A DNA stretch of 48,790 nucleotides, from the NCBI RefSeq assembly GCF_003347665.1, contig NZ_QDGA01000035.1, positions 1 to 48,790 on the forward strand, read 5' to 3'. The stretch's first letter is position 1. Each line of letters begins with the position of its first letter. The position numbers were made by a program, and so were the translations under genes. The DNA is from Microvirga calopogonii (lineage in GTDB: Bacteria > Pseudomonadota > Alphaproteobacteria > Rhizobiales > Beijerinckiaceae). A model generated the notes under the pieces. That model did not search any database, was not told where the DNA came from, and saw only the letters and a list, made by a program, of their open reading frames with translations. Shown one piece after another: positions 8,242-17,600 of the stretch.

Positions 8242-9063
8242 TCATGTCGGCCGCACAGCGATCTTGCGGTATATCCGGTCGACTGGGACCGGCACGGCGA
8301 GGCCGAAGACCCCATTAAGTACCGCGCCCAACTCGCCAGCTCCGGCGATCCGCTGTTTGGTGACTCCGCCACCTCGACTCTGCACCACAAGTTGCGTCCC
8401 CGACAAGATGTAGCGCGCGTCTTCGGTCAGCCGCTCGATGAGAAGCGAGGTCGTCGACCACATGTGCGGAGCGGTGGCGGTAAACGCGTTCGCGCGCTCG
8501 TAGTCAGAGGAGTGGCAAGTGTTGAGATCGAACGCGTACAGCCACCTCCAGTTCGACGGAGTCCGCGTGAGGATCCCGACGGCGCCGAGGTGCTCGCGAA
8601 GGACGTAGCGTCCGGCCGGAGTCTCCTGCTCGACGCCGCACGCGAACCGCAGAGGCGCGTCGAGGAGGTTCGATCCAAAGCCGACGTCTGCGACCCACGG
8701 ACCGTCCGAGAGGTCCACCCGCAGCAACATATGGCTGAGCCGCCTAAGCGGACGATCGGGCGATCCGGCCCGCCTCACGCAAGCCGCGAGGCCGCTCACA
8801 GCAAATCCTACCGTGCGGAGCGCGGCGGCGAAGAGGGTGTTCTGCTCGAAGCAGTACCCGCCACGCCGACCGCGCACGAGCTTCTCCTGCAGCGCTGACT
8901 GGTCCAGCGTCACCGGAAGGCCCATCAGGGCATCGATGTTCTCGAACGGGATTGCGCGGACGTGCAGACGGTGGAGCGCATTCAGGGTAGCGGCGTCAGC
9001 CCGCGCCGGCCCCGCGAACCCGATCCTGCGGAAATATGCATCGAGGTCGAACCGATCTGGCAC
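8242..9063 (-). CDS. Arylamine N-acetyltransferase family protein
   Basis: A 273-residue NAT with the complete Cys-His-Asp triad: Cys in RGGYCFEQN (about residue 71), His in RLSHMLLRV (about 110), Asp in VADVGFGS (about 125). The family moves acyl groups from CoA or other thioesters to aromatic amines. In secondary metabolism RifF uses the same fold to close a macrolactam on an aromatic amine. Because this cluster makes a 4-aminophenyl building block, an aryl-amine acylation or amide-closing step fits well, but acyl donor and acceptor are unproven. It begins at a GTG (9063) with a GGGGG ribosome site, 12 bp after the dioxygenase gene, and is followed closely by the first Gfo/Idh gene. Confidence 0.9.
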   Translation of the reverse strand: MPDRFDLDAYFRRIGFAGPARADAATLNALHRLHVRAIPFENIDALMGLPVTLDQSALQEKLVRGRRGGYCFEQNTLFAAALRTVGFAVSGLAACVRRAGSPDRPLRRLSHMLLRVDLSDGPWVADVGFGSNLLDAPLRFACGVEQETPAGRYVLREHLGAVGILTRTPSNWRWLYAFDLNTCHSSDYERANAFTATAPHMWSTTSLLIERLTEDARYILSGTQLVVQSRGGGVTKQRIAGAGELGAVLNGVFGLAVPVPVDRIYRKIAVRPT

Positions 9064-9075
9064 GAGCTGGCCCCC

Positions 9076-10155
9076 TTATTCGTCACTTGCCGGCGCCTCG
9101 CCACGGAATCGAGAGCCGTCGGCGCCGACTGGCGCTTGTTTCGCGTCACTTCCTTTACGTTGGCGCAACTCGGCCTCCTGGTAGAGACGTCGCGTCGCCG
9201 CCAGCAGCTCGGGGTCGCGCGGCTCGGGCCCGTAGGCTCGTGATCCAAGCTCGTGCGCGAGCGGGCGGGGCAGGATCTGCGGAAACAGCGGCCCGCCGAG
9301 GGGTGACCCCGGCCGCAGCCCGTGACGCCAGTTCAGCGGCATCGTCGCAGGACCCGGTGCGAAGCGCACGTCGTCGCCGGCCCAGCGGGTCGCGAACGCG
9401 TGCCGCGACACGATCGAGTGGTTGGCTGGCGATCCGTGCAGGACGAAGGCATCGAAGGCGAGCACGTCGCCCGGCTCCATGTCCCAGCTCACTATGTCGT
9501 AGTCGCTGCGCCGCGCTTCGACGTCTGGCGGGTCGTCGAGCGCCGATTCTAGAAGATAGGCGAGACGGTCCGGACGGACGGCCTTGTACCGCTTACCCCA
9601 TCGGTGCGAGCCGCGCACGAATTCGAGCGCACTGTTGTCGCTTTTAATGTCGCCGAGCGCCATCCAGATTGTCATGATCTGCGTCCCGGATAGCGGCCAG
9701 AACGTGTGGTCGTGGTGCCATGGCGTCGCGACGGCGCATCCAGCCGGCTTGACGAAAAGTTGATCAAAGAGAAGATTAATGCGCTGCGAGCCGAGGAGCT
9801 GCTGCGCGATGTGCGCCGCGGGCGATCCGTAGGCAAAGTCGCGGCACTCGTCGAACGTCTTCCAGAGAAAGCTGTCACCGAGAAAAGTGGTCGGGGGAAC
9901 GGCCGCACCTCGCAGCTGGGCCGGATCGCGGGCGATCTGCTCGACGAAACGGGCGAGCGCCTCAACCCACCGCACTTGGAACAGGCCGCGCAGACAGACG
10001 ACGCCGTCCGCGTTGAAGCGGGCGATCTCCGCTGCGGAGATCGCCCGGAGCGGCGGAACCGGCGGCGTGAGGTTTGCGCACCTGTCCATTTGCTCATCCA
10101 TGTCGCACGCGCGGACGGCAGCCCAGAACAGGCGAACATCGCGCTGAGCTCGCAT
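9076..10155 (-). CDS. Phytanoyl-CoA dioxygenase (PhyH) family Fe(II)/2-oxoglutarate oxygenase
   Basis: Encodes up to 359 residues; the ATG at 10101 (MDEQMD) is an alternative start giving 341, as neither start has a strong ribosome site. The jelly-roll iron site is visible: PWHHDHTFW carries the HxD pair, VLHGSPANHS carries the distal His, and SRHAFATRW holds the Arg that binds 2-oxoglutarate. PhyH relatives hydroxylate, epoxidise or halogenate small molecules in many natural product pathways. It is the first gene of the leftward arm, read from the bidirectional promoter region at about 10,350. The substrate may be a free building block or a late intermediate; nothing in the sequence decides this. 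Confidence 0.88.
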   Translation of the reverse strand: MRAQRDVRLFWAAVRACDMDEQMDRCANLTPPVPPLRAISAAEIARFNADGVVCLRGLFQVRWVEALARFVEQIARDPAQLRGAAVPPTTFLGDSFLWKTFDECRDFAYGSPAAHIAQQLLGSQRINLLFDQLFVKPAGCAVATPWHHDHTFWPLSGTQIMTIWMALGDIKSDNSALEFVRGSHRWGKRYKAVRPDRLAYLLESALDDPPDVEARRSDYDIVSWDMEPGDVLAFDAFVLHGSPANHSIVSRHAFATRWAGDDVRFAPGPATMPLNWRHGLRPGSPLGGPLFPQILPRPLAHELGSRAYGPEPRDPELLAATRRLYQEAELRQRKGSDAKQAPVGADGSRFRGEAPASDE

Positions 10156-10323
10156 GCCTCTCGATCACGTTTTCAACCTCTATGCATATACCGACGAGGT
10201 CGTCGGACGCGTGCCCTCGGCCGGCTTCTAGCGTAGGGCGACTTCGGCAGCTTCTCGTTGCACTAAATACGCCGTTGGACACGTTTTCTGCCGCGCCCTA
10301 ATCTTATAATCCGTTGTGGACTA

Positions 10324-10352
10324 TTGACGGAAATTAACTTCGAAAATATTAT
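10324..10352 (+). promoter_or_regulatory. Sigma70-like promoter for the rightward NRPS operon
   Basis: TTGACG (10324-10329), 17 bases, then TATTAT (10347-10352): a near-consensus promoter in an AT-rich island between two GC-rich genes. The expected start is near 10,359, leaving about a 100-nt leader before the 24-codon ORF. It is the only good promoter seen ahead of the operon, whose following genes are almost all overlapping or separated by a few bases. Confidence 0.6.
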
Positions 10353-10375
10353 CCTATTTGACTAAATACGGTCAA
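10348..10375 (-). promoter_or_regulatory. Sigma70-like promoter for the leftward arm
   Basis: On the minus strand TTGACC (10375-10370) and GATAAT (10353-10348) are separated by 16 bases, a near-consensus match. The expected start lies near 10,341, about 190 bases before the dioxygenase ATG. Its -10 element overlaps that of the rightward promoter, so the two should compete for RNA polymerase. Confidence 0.55.
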
Positions 10376-10459
10376 CAGTAAAAATCGCTCGACTGAACAA
10401 GTCTAAGTCCCGAAATTCACAGCTGTCTTCGGCAATTGCGTAAACAGGAGGACGTTTCG

Positions 10460-10534
10460 ATGCGAACTCTCGACCGCAGGAACCTTGTCGTCATCGTTAA
10501 TCTAACACCTCACTTATACAAGAATTTTCCTTAA
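10460..10534 (+). CDS. 24-residue small ORF at the head of the NRPS operon
   Basis: ATG at 10460 is preceded by a perfect AGGAGG (10446-10451) eight bases upstream. The ORF runs 24 codons to TAA at 10532-10534, and the dioxygenase ATG follows 12 bases later. The peptide starts MRTLDRRNLVVIVNLTP and ends in HLYKNFP; it has a basic N-terminus, a short hydrophobic core and no Cys or Ser. I recognise no family. Possible roles are a leader peptide that couples or attenuates translation of the operon, or a small functional or substrate peptide. The ribosome site is better than that of any large gene nearby, which is the main reason for listing it. Confidence 0.55.
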   Translation: MRTLDRRNLVVIVNLTPHLYKNFP

Positions 10535-10546
10535 GCGAGCGGTGCG

Positions 10547-11569
10547 ATGCTCTTGCGCACCAGACGCGCCGTCGGCGGTGAGAGCGTGACATTCGGGCTC
10601 CTACAGGATGGTCACGACTTGCCACGGTTAGCGGTTCCGTCCTTCGCGGGCGTAGATCTGGCCGCCTGGGCCTCGGCGAACAGCGCCCGCCTCAGCCACG
10701 AGCTCGATGTGTTTGGCGCGATCCTATTTCGCGGCTTCGAGGTCAATACTCCCGAACGCCTGCAGGAGATCAGCGAACGGATGTGCGGCAGCCTTTGTGC
10801 CTACGCCGAACGACGATCTCCCCGCACCGTGCTAGCCGGCGATGTCCTGACCTCGACCCATTTTCCTGCGGACCAGTCTATCCTCTTCCACAACGAGATG
10901 TCCTTCGCACGCGAATGGCCGATGCGGCTCTTTTTCGGCTGCCTCCGTCCGGCTGACGAAGGCGGTTGGACGCCGCTCGCCGATTCCCGTCGCGTCTTCG
11001 CGCGAATCCCGGCCGCGACGCGCGCTGCCTTCCTCGAACGGGGAGTCCGCTACGTGCGCAACTATCATCGGGGTGTCGGTCTGTCGTGGCGCGAGACCTA
11101 TCAGACCGAGGACGTCGCGGAGGTTGAGGCGATCTGCCAGCGGTCCGTGGTCGGGTACGCGTGGGTCGACGGCGGGCGCCTGCGAACGTGGCAGGACCGA
11201 CATGCCATCGCAGCGCATCCGCGGACTGGAGAGACCGTCTGGTTCAATCAGGCGCACTTCTTCCACCTTCGTTCGCTGCCCGACGACACGGCCGCGGCGA
11301 TCCGCAGGAACTATCCCGAAGAGGATCTCCCGCAGCAGACCTACTTCGCCGACGGGAGCGCCATTGCCGACGCGTCGATCGACGAGATCAACGCCGCCTA
11401 TGCAGCGGAGGCAGTCGGCTTCGCGTGGGAGCGCGGCGACCTCCTCGTGCTCGACAACATGCTCGTTGCCCATGCGAGGACACCCTATCGGGGACCTCGC
11501 CTGATAGCGGTGACGCTCGGCGACCTCTACTCGCCCGGACGGGTGGAAAACGGGCGGGCGGACCCTTGA
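10547..11569 (+). CDS. SyrP/TauD-like Fe(II)/2-oxoglutarate dioxygenase
   Basis: A 340-residue TauD/TfdA-fold oxygenase of the type that hydroxylates amino acids in NRPS pathways (SyrP, beta-hydroxy-Asp in syringomycin). The iron site is seen in SILFHNEMSFAREWP (HxE) near residue 107 and in DNMLVAHARTPYRGPR near residue 305, which supplies the distal His and the 2-oxoglutarate-binding Arg. VWFNQAHFFH is a further family feature. It lies 3 bp before the first NRPS gene, so it probably acts on a residue bound to a carrier protein or on a free precursor. Candidates are the aromatic or beta-amino building blocks; the sequence does not say which. Confidence 0.88.
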   Translation: MLLRTRRAVGGESVTFGLLQDGHDLPRLAVPSFAGVDLAAWASANSARLSHELDVFGAILFRGFEVNTPERLQEISERMCGSLCAYAERRSPRTVLAGDVLTSTHFPADQSILFHNEMSFAREWPMRLFFGCLRPADEGGWTPLADSRRVFARIPAATRAAFLERGVRYVRNYHRGVGLSWRETYQTEDVAEVEAICQRSVVGYAWVDGGRLRTWQDRHAIAAHPRTGETVWFNQAHFFHLRSLPDDTAAAIRRNYPEEDLPQQTYFADGSAIADASIDEINAAYAAEAVGFAWERGDLLVLDNMLVAHARTPYRGPRLIAVTLGDLYSPGRVENGRADP

Positions 11570-11572
11570 TGC

Positions 11573-14500
11573 ATGACGGTCAACGAGGCGCAGAACGCTG
11601 GTTACATGCTCTCCCGCCAGCAGCGACGGATCCAGTCGTTCGGCGCGCCTGAGACATTCAGGGCGTTATTGTCGTTCATCACTGAAGAGCCAATCCCCAT
11701 CCTTGAGGTGGAGCGGAGATGGGCGGCGCTCGCGGCGCGGCACGAGATCCTAAGGACCGAGATCGTCACCTCACCGGGATTGGTCGCCGCGATGCAGCGC
11801 ATCCTCCCAACAGCGCCGTGGCAGATCGAGACGCTCGCGACGCCGCTTTCGATCGCCGATCTCATACGGTTGCCGTTCGGCATCCGGATCGCTCCGCACG
11901 GCGCGGGCAGCTGCATCCAGGTTGTCCTGCCGTCGCTCGTCGCGGACGGGACGACGCTCGATCTCGTCGCCGCGGCGATCGCAGATCGGCCCACCGCGTC
12001 CTTGTGGACAACTCCTTCCGACGGCCTGCCCTGCCAATATGCGGACTACGCGGCTTGGTCCGAGGAGTCGCTCGCGGCAACTTCTGCGGCTCGGCGTGCC
12101 CTTGCGGCCGAACTCGACACAGCAATCGCGGCCTTCTGCCCACCGAGACCGGCCGCCCTTGCTCGGTTCAGGCCGAGCCGCGTCGCGACCTGTCTCGATC
12201 CGAGGCGAGCAGTCGTCTTGCGCGCATACTGCGCTGAGACCGGCAGCCGGCCGTCGGCGGTGTTCCTCGCGACATGGGTTTCGCTGCTTCGGCGCATCGA
12301 GGGTTCGCCACGCCTGCTGCTCGGACTGCTTCACTCCGGACGGACGATCCTTGCCCTCCGCGGGGCCGCCGGTCCCTACGACGCTTACCTGCCGCACGTC
12401 CTCGGCGGAAATTCCGGCGCTTCGTTCCGCGATGAGGTCGCGGCGCTCGGCCGGACGATGGAAGATGCGCAGGCTGGGGGCGTTTCGTGGGACGATCTCG
12501 CAGGACACGTCGGTGCCGCCTACCTGTTCGCCGCCGAGGACGCGGATCGCGCCGCGGAGCAGGGATTCGCCCTTGCGGAACGGTTCGTCGTCAGCGAGCC
12601 GTTCCGGCTCGCGCTTGACGTGCACGGTTCGGGATCGACGTTCCGCGTCGCCCTTGACTACGACGCTGGCCTCGTTTCCGCCGACGCTGCGTCGCGCCTC
12701 CTCACCGCCTTCACGACGCTCCTTACCGTCCTGACCGACCGCCCTGACAGCGACCCTATGGCTGCCGCTGTCAACGCGCCGGTCAACACGCAGGCGCTCG
12801 CCGCCGCGGCCGCAACGACAGCGCTGGCGCCGATCCCGCCGTGGCGGACGATCGAGCGCAATGGGGAACGTTTCGCCCAGCGCGTCGCCGTCACCGACGG
12901 GGTCCACAGCCTCAGCTACGCCGCGCTAAACTCGAGGTCGAACCGTCTCGCGCACGTCCTGCGTGCGCGGGTAGGCCGCCCCGGGGCTAGCCGCGTCGTC
13001 GTCGCGCTCGAGCGTGGCCCTGCAATGGCGTGCGCCATGCTGGCATGTCTTAAAGCCGGCGCGACTTTCGTCCCGCTCGACCCGAATCAGCCTCTCGAGC
13101 GGGCCGCCTCCATCCTCCGCCTTGTTGAGCCTGATATCGCAATCCTGGACAGCAATGACGGCATCCCGAGTTTTCGCGGCGGCGTTCCCGTCCTTGACCT
13201 CCGTCAGGATGGTGGGGAGATTGAGCGGCAGACAGACAGCACTCCTGCTAGCAATGTGTCCGACGACCGATCGGCATACATCATGTTCACGTCCGGCAGC
13301 AGCGGCACGCAAAAGGGGGTGGTCGTCGGCCGCGGCAATCTCGCGGCCTACCTCGGTGCTCTCGACGGTGTCCTGCGCCTGTCATGCGACGACGGAGTCC
13401 TGCAGACAGCCCCTGCGGGGTTCTCGTCATCGATCCGACAGTTTCTGCTGCCGCTCTGCACCGGCGCAACCTTGGTCGTCGCATCGCGGGATGAGATTCT
13501 CGATCCGCTTCTCCTCCTCCGGAAGGCGAGCGCGCACCGAGTCAGCGTTCTCGACCTGATTCCTTCTTACTGGCGGCGGGTCCTCGAAGTGGCGGAGGCA
13601 TCAAAGGACGGCGGCTGGTGTCAGTTGCGCCTCGCGCTATCGGCGAGCGAGCCGCTGCCCGCAGATCTCGCACGCCGCCTCCTCGCGGCGCTTCCGCGGC
13701 AGGCGACACTCGTCAACATGTACGGCCAGACGGAGACAGCCGGTATCGTCGCTTGCCACCGCTTCGATTCCGACGCGCTGGTGCAGGATCCTGTCCCGAT
13801 CGGTGAGCCGGTGCCAGGAAGTGCGATCGTCGTCGTTGACGATGCCGGTTGCCGTGCGCTTCCGTGCCAACGCGGCGAACTCGTCGTGGTGGGGCCGACC
13901 GTCGCTCACGGCTATCTCGGTGACTGCGGGCGCGACGCCGATCGCTTCGTCCCGATCGGCATTGCAGGGCAGGCAGCGGCCTTCCGAACCGGCGATATCG
14001 GCAGCGAAGCTGGACCGGACGGGCTCGTCCTGTGGGGGCGAGCCGACGACAGAGTAAAGATTCGTGGCTTTCGTGTGGAGCTCGCGCAGATCGAGCGGGA
14101 GATCGTTAGCCACCACGCCGTCGAGCAGGCGATCGTCATCACACGCGACGATCGGGGGGAGGCCGAGCTCGCGGCCCACATCGTACCGAAGCGCGGCCGG
14201 AGACTGACGCGCGCCGAAATCGTCGCCCACATCGAAAGAAGCCTTCCGCCCTACCTCGTTCCGACCCGCATCCAGTTTCACGACACGCTCCCGTCGACGC
14301 CAAACGGAAAGGTTGATCGAGGCGCGCTCTCTGGCATGAAGGCGGTTCCGGTGGCTCCGCACCCAACCAATGCGAGCGCGGCGATCGACGATCGCATGGC
14401 TGCCCTCTGGTCGACTGTCCTTCGTTGCCGGACGGTCGACCGCGACGACAACTTCTTCGCACTTGGCGGCCAGTCACTCCTCGGGATTGACCTGTTGGCG

Positions 14501-14620
14501 AGGGTTTCCCGAGAGTTCCAGGTCGATCTGCCGTTTCACGTCCTGTACGAGGCTCCGACAGTCGGCGAACTCGCAGCGCGGGTCGCTGCCGAGCTAGATG
14601 CAAGGGATCGACGGCCATGA
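11573..14620 (+). CDS. NRPS, single module: degenerate C - A - T (probable initiation module)
   Basis: A 1015-residue protein. Residues 1-400 are a condensation-like domain whose HHxxxDG motif has become PSLVADG (about residue 118), so the catalytic His is lost. The A domain (about 425-930) has FTSGSSGTQKG, MYGQTET and the A10 Lys in NGKVDRGAL. The T domain has FFALGGQSLLGID near 960. In the substrate pocket the usual FDxSxWE is FSSSIRQ, so Asp235, which pairs with the alpha-amine, is Ser. My reading of the ten-residue code is S-S-R-D-L-A-M-G-I-K. This argues for a substrate without a normal alpha-amine, such as an aryl, hydroxy or keto acid. There is no upstream module, so it likely loads the first unit. 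Its ATG follows the dioxygenase by 3 bp and its stop overlaps the next ATG (ATGA). Confidence 0.92.
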   Translation: MTVNEAQNAGYMLSRQQRRIQSFGAPETFRALLSFITEEPIPILEVERRWAALAARHEILRTEIVTSPGLVAAMQRILPTAPWQIETLATPLSIADLIRLPFGIRIAPHGAGSCIQVVLPSLVADGTTLDLVAAAIADRPTASLWTTPSDGLPCQYADYAAWSEESLAATSAARRALAAELDTAIAAFCPPRPAALARFRPSRVATCLDPRRAVVLRAYCAETGSRPSAVFLATWVSLLRRIEGSPRLLLGLLHSGRTILALRGAAGPYDAYLPHVLGGNSGASFRDEVAALGRTMEDAQAGGVSWDDLAGHVGAAYLFAAEDADRAAEQGFALAERFVVSEPFRLALDVHGSGSTFRVALDYDAGLVSADAASRLLTAFTTLLTVLTDRPDSDPMAAAVNAPVNTQALAAAAATTALAPIPPWRTIERNGERFAQRVAVTDGVHSLSYAALNSRSNRLAHVLRARVGRPGASRVVVALERGPAMACAMLACLKAGATFVPLDPNQPLERAASILRLVEPDIAILDSNDGIPSFRGGVPVLDLRQDGGEIERQTDSTPASNVSDDRSAYIMFTSGSSGTQKGVVVGRGNLAAYLGALDGVLRLSCDDGVLQTAPAGFSSSIRQFLLPLCTGATLVVASRDEILDPLLLLRKASAHRVSVLDLIPSYWRRVLEVAEASKDGGWCQLRLALSASEPLPADLARRLLAALPRQATLVNMYGQTETAGIVACHRFDSDALVQDPVPIGEPVPGSAIVVVDDAGCRALPCQRGELVVVGPTVAHGYLGDCGRDADRFVPIGIAGQAAAFRTGDIGSEAGPDGLVLWGRADDRVKIRGFRVELAQIEREIVSHHAVEQAIVITRDDRGEAELAAHIVPKRGRRLTRAEIVAHIERSLPPYLVPTRIQFHDTLPSTPNGKVDRGALSGMKAVPVAPHPTNASAAIDDRMAALWSTVLRCRTVDRDDNFFALGGQSLLGIDLLARVSREFQVDLPFHVLYEAPTVGELAARVAAELDARDRRP

Positions 14621-17600
14621 ACGAGGTCACTCTTTCGCCGACGCAGCGTCGCGTATGGATCGCCGATCAGCTTGCAGGCGAGATGGCGGTCTACGTCATC
14701 CCATTCGGCCTCCGTTTGCGCGGGGAACTCGACCCGCGCCGGCTGCGCCAGGCGTTGGATGCGGTTCTCGCGCGGCACCCGATGCTGTCGGCCCGCATAA
14801 CGGCTGGGCCGGACGGGCCGAGGCAGTGGGTCACCGAGCCCGAGCGCGTCGATCTCCCGCTGACTGACCTGAGTGGCACGCCGGCGAGCGAGCGCGAGGC
14901 GCGCATGCGCGAGGTTGCGGAGGCAGAGGTACGGCGGACGTTTGACCTCGCTCGCGCTCCTCCGTTTAGGACGCGCCTCGTCCGCCTCGACACCGGTGAC
15001 CATCTCCTCCTATGGCCAATCCATCACCTCGTGTGTGATGGCATATCCCTCCGCATCCTCGCGCGCGATCTCGGCCGCGCCTACGAGAACGCAGCGAGCG
15101 GAGAAGGCAGGAGGCTCCCGCCGCCCGCGGCGACGTTTCTCGACCTTTCGCGCGCCGAGTGGTCACCCGAGTCGGAGTTGATCGCAAGGCGCGACCTCGA
15201 CTACTGGCGGGACCGGCTCGCCGGCGCGCCTGACACGCTCACGATCCCTGGCGATCGTGGCCGACCCGCGCTGCAGAGCTTCGTGGGGGTCACCGCTCAT
15301 TCGGCCCTCACGGGAACGCTGGTGGCGGAGGTGGGCCGCCTAGCCCGCGCGGCGCGCACGACTCCGTTCACCGTCTACAGCGCCGCGTTCCATGCCTGGA
15401 TCGCGCGCTACTCAGGGCAGGCCGAAACCGTCGTCGGATTCGCGGTCGACGGCCGCCGAGCTCAGAACAGTGAGGACGTAGTCGGCCTCTTCGCCAACCT
15501 CCTCGTGCAGCGCGCCGACACCACCGACGATCCGACCGCACGCACGCTCTTGTCGCGCGTCCACACCGATCTCGTCGGCGCACACAAGCATGATCGCCTG
15601 CGGCTCGACTGCCTAGTCGAGGATTCCGGTCGTCTCGATCGCCATCCGGTATTTCAGTGTCTCATTGACTACCACGGCTACCAACGGCCCGAGCTGCGGT
15701 TCTCCGAAGCCATCGAGGCCGAACCGCTCCTATTCGACACCGCGACCGCACGATTCGACCTCGAACTCAGCCTGCGTCAGCGGACCGGCGACGAAAGTCT
15801 TTGCGTCGCGCTGAAATGCAACGCGGATATTTTCAACGCCGAGACGGCCGCTAGGATGGCAGCACACTACAGCCATTTCCTGGCAGCGTTCGTCGCTGCG
15901 CCTGACGAGCGGGTTGCGCTGCTGCCGCTTATGCCACCGCCCGAGAGAGCCGCGATCCTCGCGCGCGCGAAAGGATCTTCGGCGCCCGAGCCACCGTGGC
16001 GGACGCTCCAGGATGCCATCGAAGGGGCGTCCCGGGCCGCGGCAAGCCGTTGCGCCGTCCGGGCCGACGGCCGCGATCACAGCTACGGAGCGCTCGCGCG
16101 CCGTAGCGCCAGCATCGCGGCGGCGCTACGGCGTCTTGGCGTCGGTCCAGACAGTATTGTCGCGGTCTGCGCGCCGCGAGGCTTCGACCTCGTCGCCGGG
16201 CTGCTTGGGGTCCTCCGCAGCGGCGGCGCGTTCCTTCCCCTTGACCCTGAGGATCCCTCCAAGCGCCTGCAGGCGCTGATCGATGATGCGCGCCCAGACC
16301 TCGTGCTCGCGGCGAGCGAGGTCGCGCGCCAGCTTGGTACCGCACGGCGGCTCGTCGAGCTCGATGAGATCGCAGAGTCACCAAGCGCGGCCGGCTTCGA
16401 AGAGCCCGACATTGCCTCCCCCGGCCCGGACCACCTCGCCTACATTCTTTATACCTCGGGCTCGACCGGCCGTCCCAAGCCCGTCGGAATCTCACACGGT
16501 GCCATCCTCAACCGTCTCGCCTGGATGCAGCGCGCCTATGCTCTCGCACCCGGCGAGACCGTCCTCCAGAAGACGCCCGTCGGGTTTGACGTGTCGGTCT
16601 GGGAGCTATTCTGGCCGCTCGCTTTTGGGGGCCAACTGGTGATGGCACCGCCCGGGATACACCGGGACGCCGACGCTCTCGCGGCACTCATAGTTCGCGA
16701 AGAGATCCGTATCGTGCATTTCGTGCCGTCGATGCTCCACGCGTTCCTAGAAAACGGCAACCTTGCGAGCCTGGCGGGGGTCCGGCTGATCGTGACGAGT
16801 GGCGAACCGCTGCCGACGAACCTCGCCGACCATCTGGTGCGCGGCTGTCGCGCAGACATCGCGAACCTCTATGGACCTACTGAGGCAGCGATTGACGTGA
16901 CCGCCTTCGACGTTCGCGAGACCAGAGACAGCGCATCCGTTCCGATCGGACGGCCGATCGACAACACGCAGATCCACGTCCTCGACCAGTGGATGGAGCC
17001 GGTTCCCACCGGCGTCGTCGGCGAAATTTGGATCGGCGGCGTGCAGGTCGCCCGAGGGTACGTCGGCCGGCCCGCGCTGACTGCTGAGTGTTTCGTGGCA
17101 GACCCGTTTGGCCCCCCCGGCGCACGCCTCTACCGGACGGGTGACCTCGCGCGCGTGCGCGCCGACGGACTGATCGAGTTCGTCGGCCGGAGCGACGACC
17201 AGATCAAGATCAACGGCTGTCGCGTGGAGCCCGGAGAGATCGAGGCGGCGCTCCTCGGGATCGACGGCATCGCGCAGGCTGCCGTTCGGCTCGATGACAG
17301 CGCTCACGGTGCCCGCCTCGTCGCCGTCGTGGCGGTCCGCCTCCCTGAGCTGACGCCGGACGCGCTCCGATCGACGCTCGCCCAGCGCATCCCCTTGCCG
17401 ATGATCCCGTCGGAGTTTGTCCTCGTCGACGCGATCCCGCTTCTACCAAACGGCAAGCTTGACCGCCGCGGACTGCGCGAGGTTAGATCGTACGCGCTAG
17501 ACAACGCGCAATGCGACCGCGCGCGGCCGAGCACTCCAGACGAATGCCTCGTCGCGCAGGCATGGCGCGCTGTCCTCGGCACCGCCGACAACGACATCGA

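Noticed and set aside
7167..8390. Long form of the second Gfo/Idh gene starting at 8390
   Set aside because: The extra 53 residues overlap the NAT gene and are not Rossmann-like; the GTG at 8231 has a GAGGAG site and sits just after the NAT stop.
11771..12907. 378-codon minus-strand ORF within the first NRPS gene
   Set aside because: Overlaps the adenylation/condensation coding frame entirely, has no motif and mirrors GC-rich codon structure.
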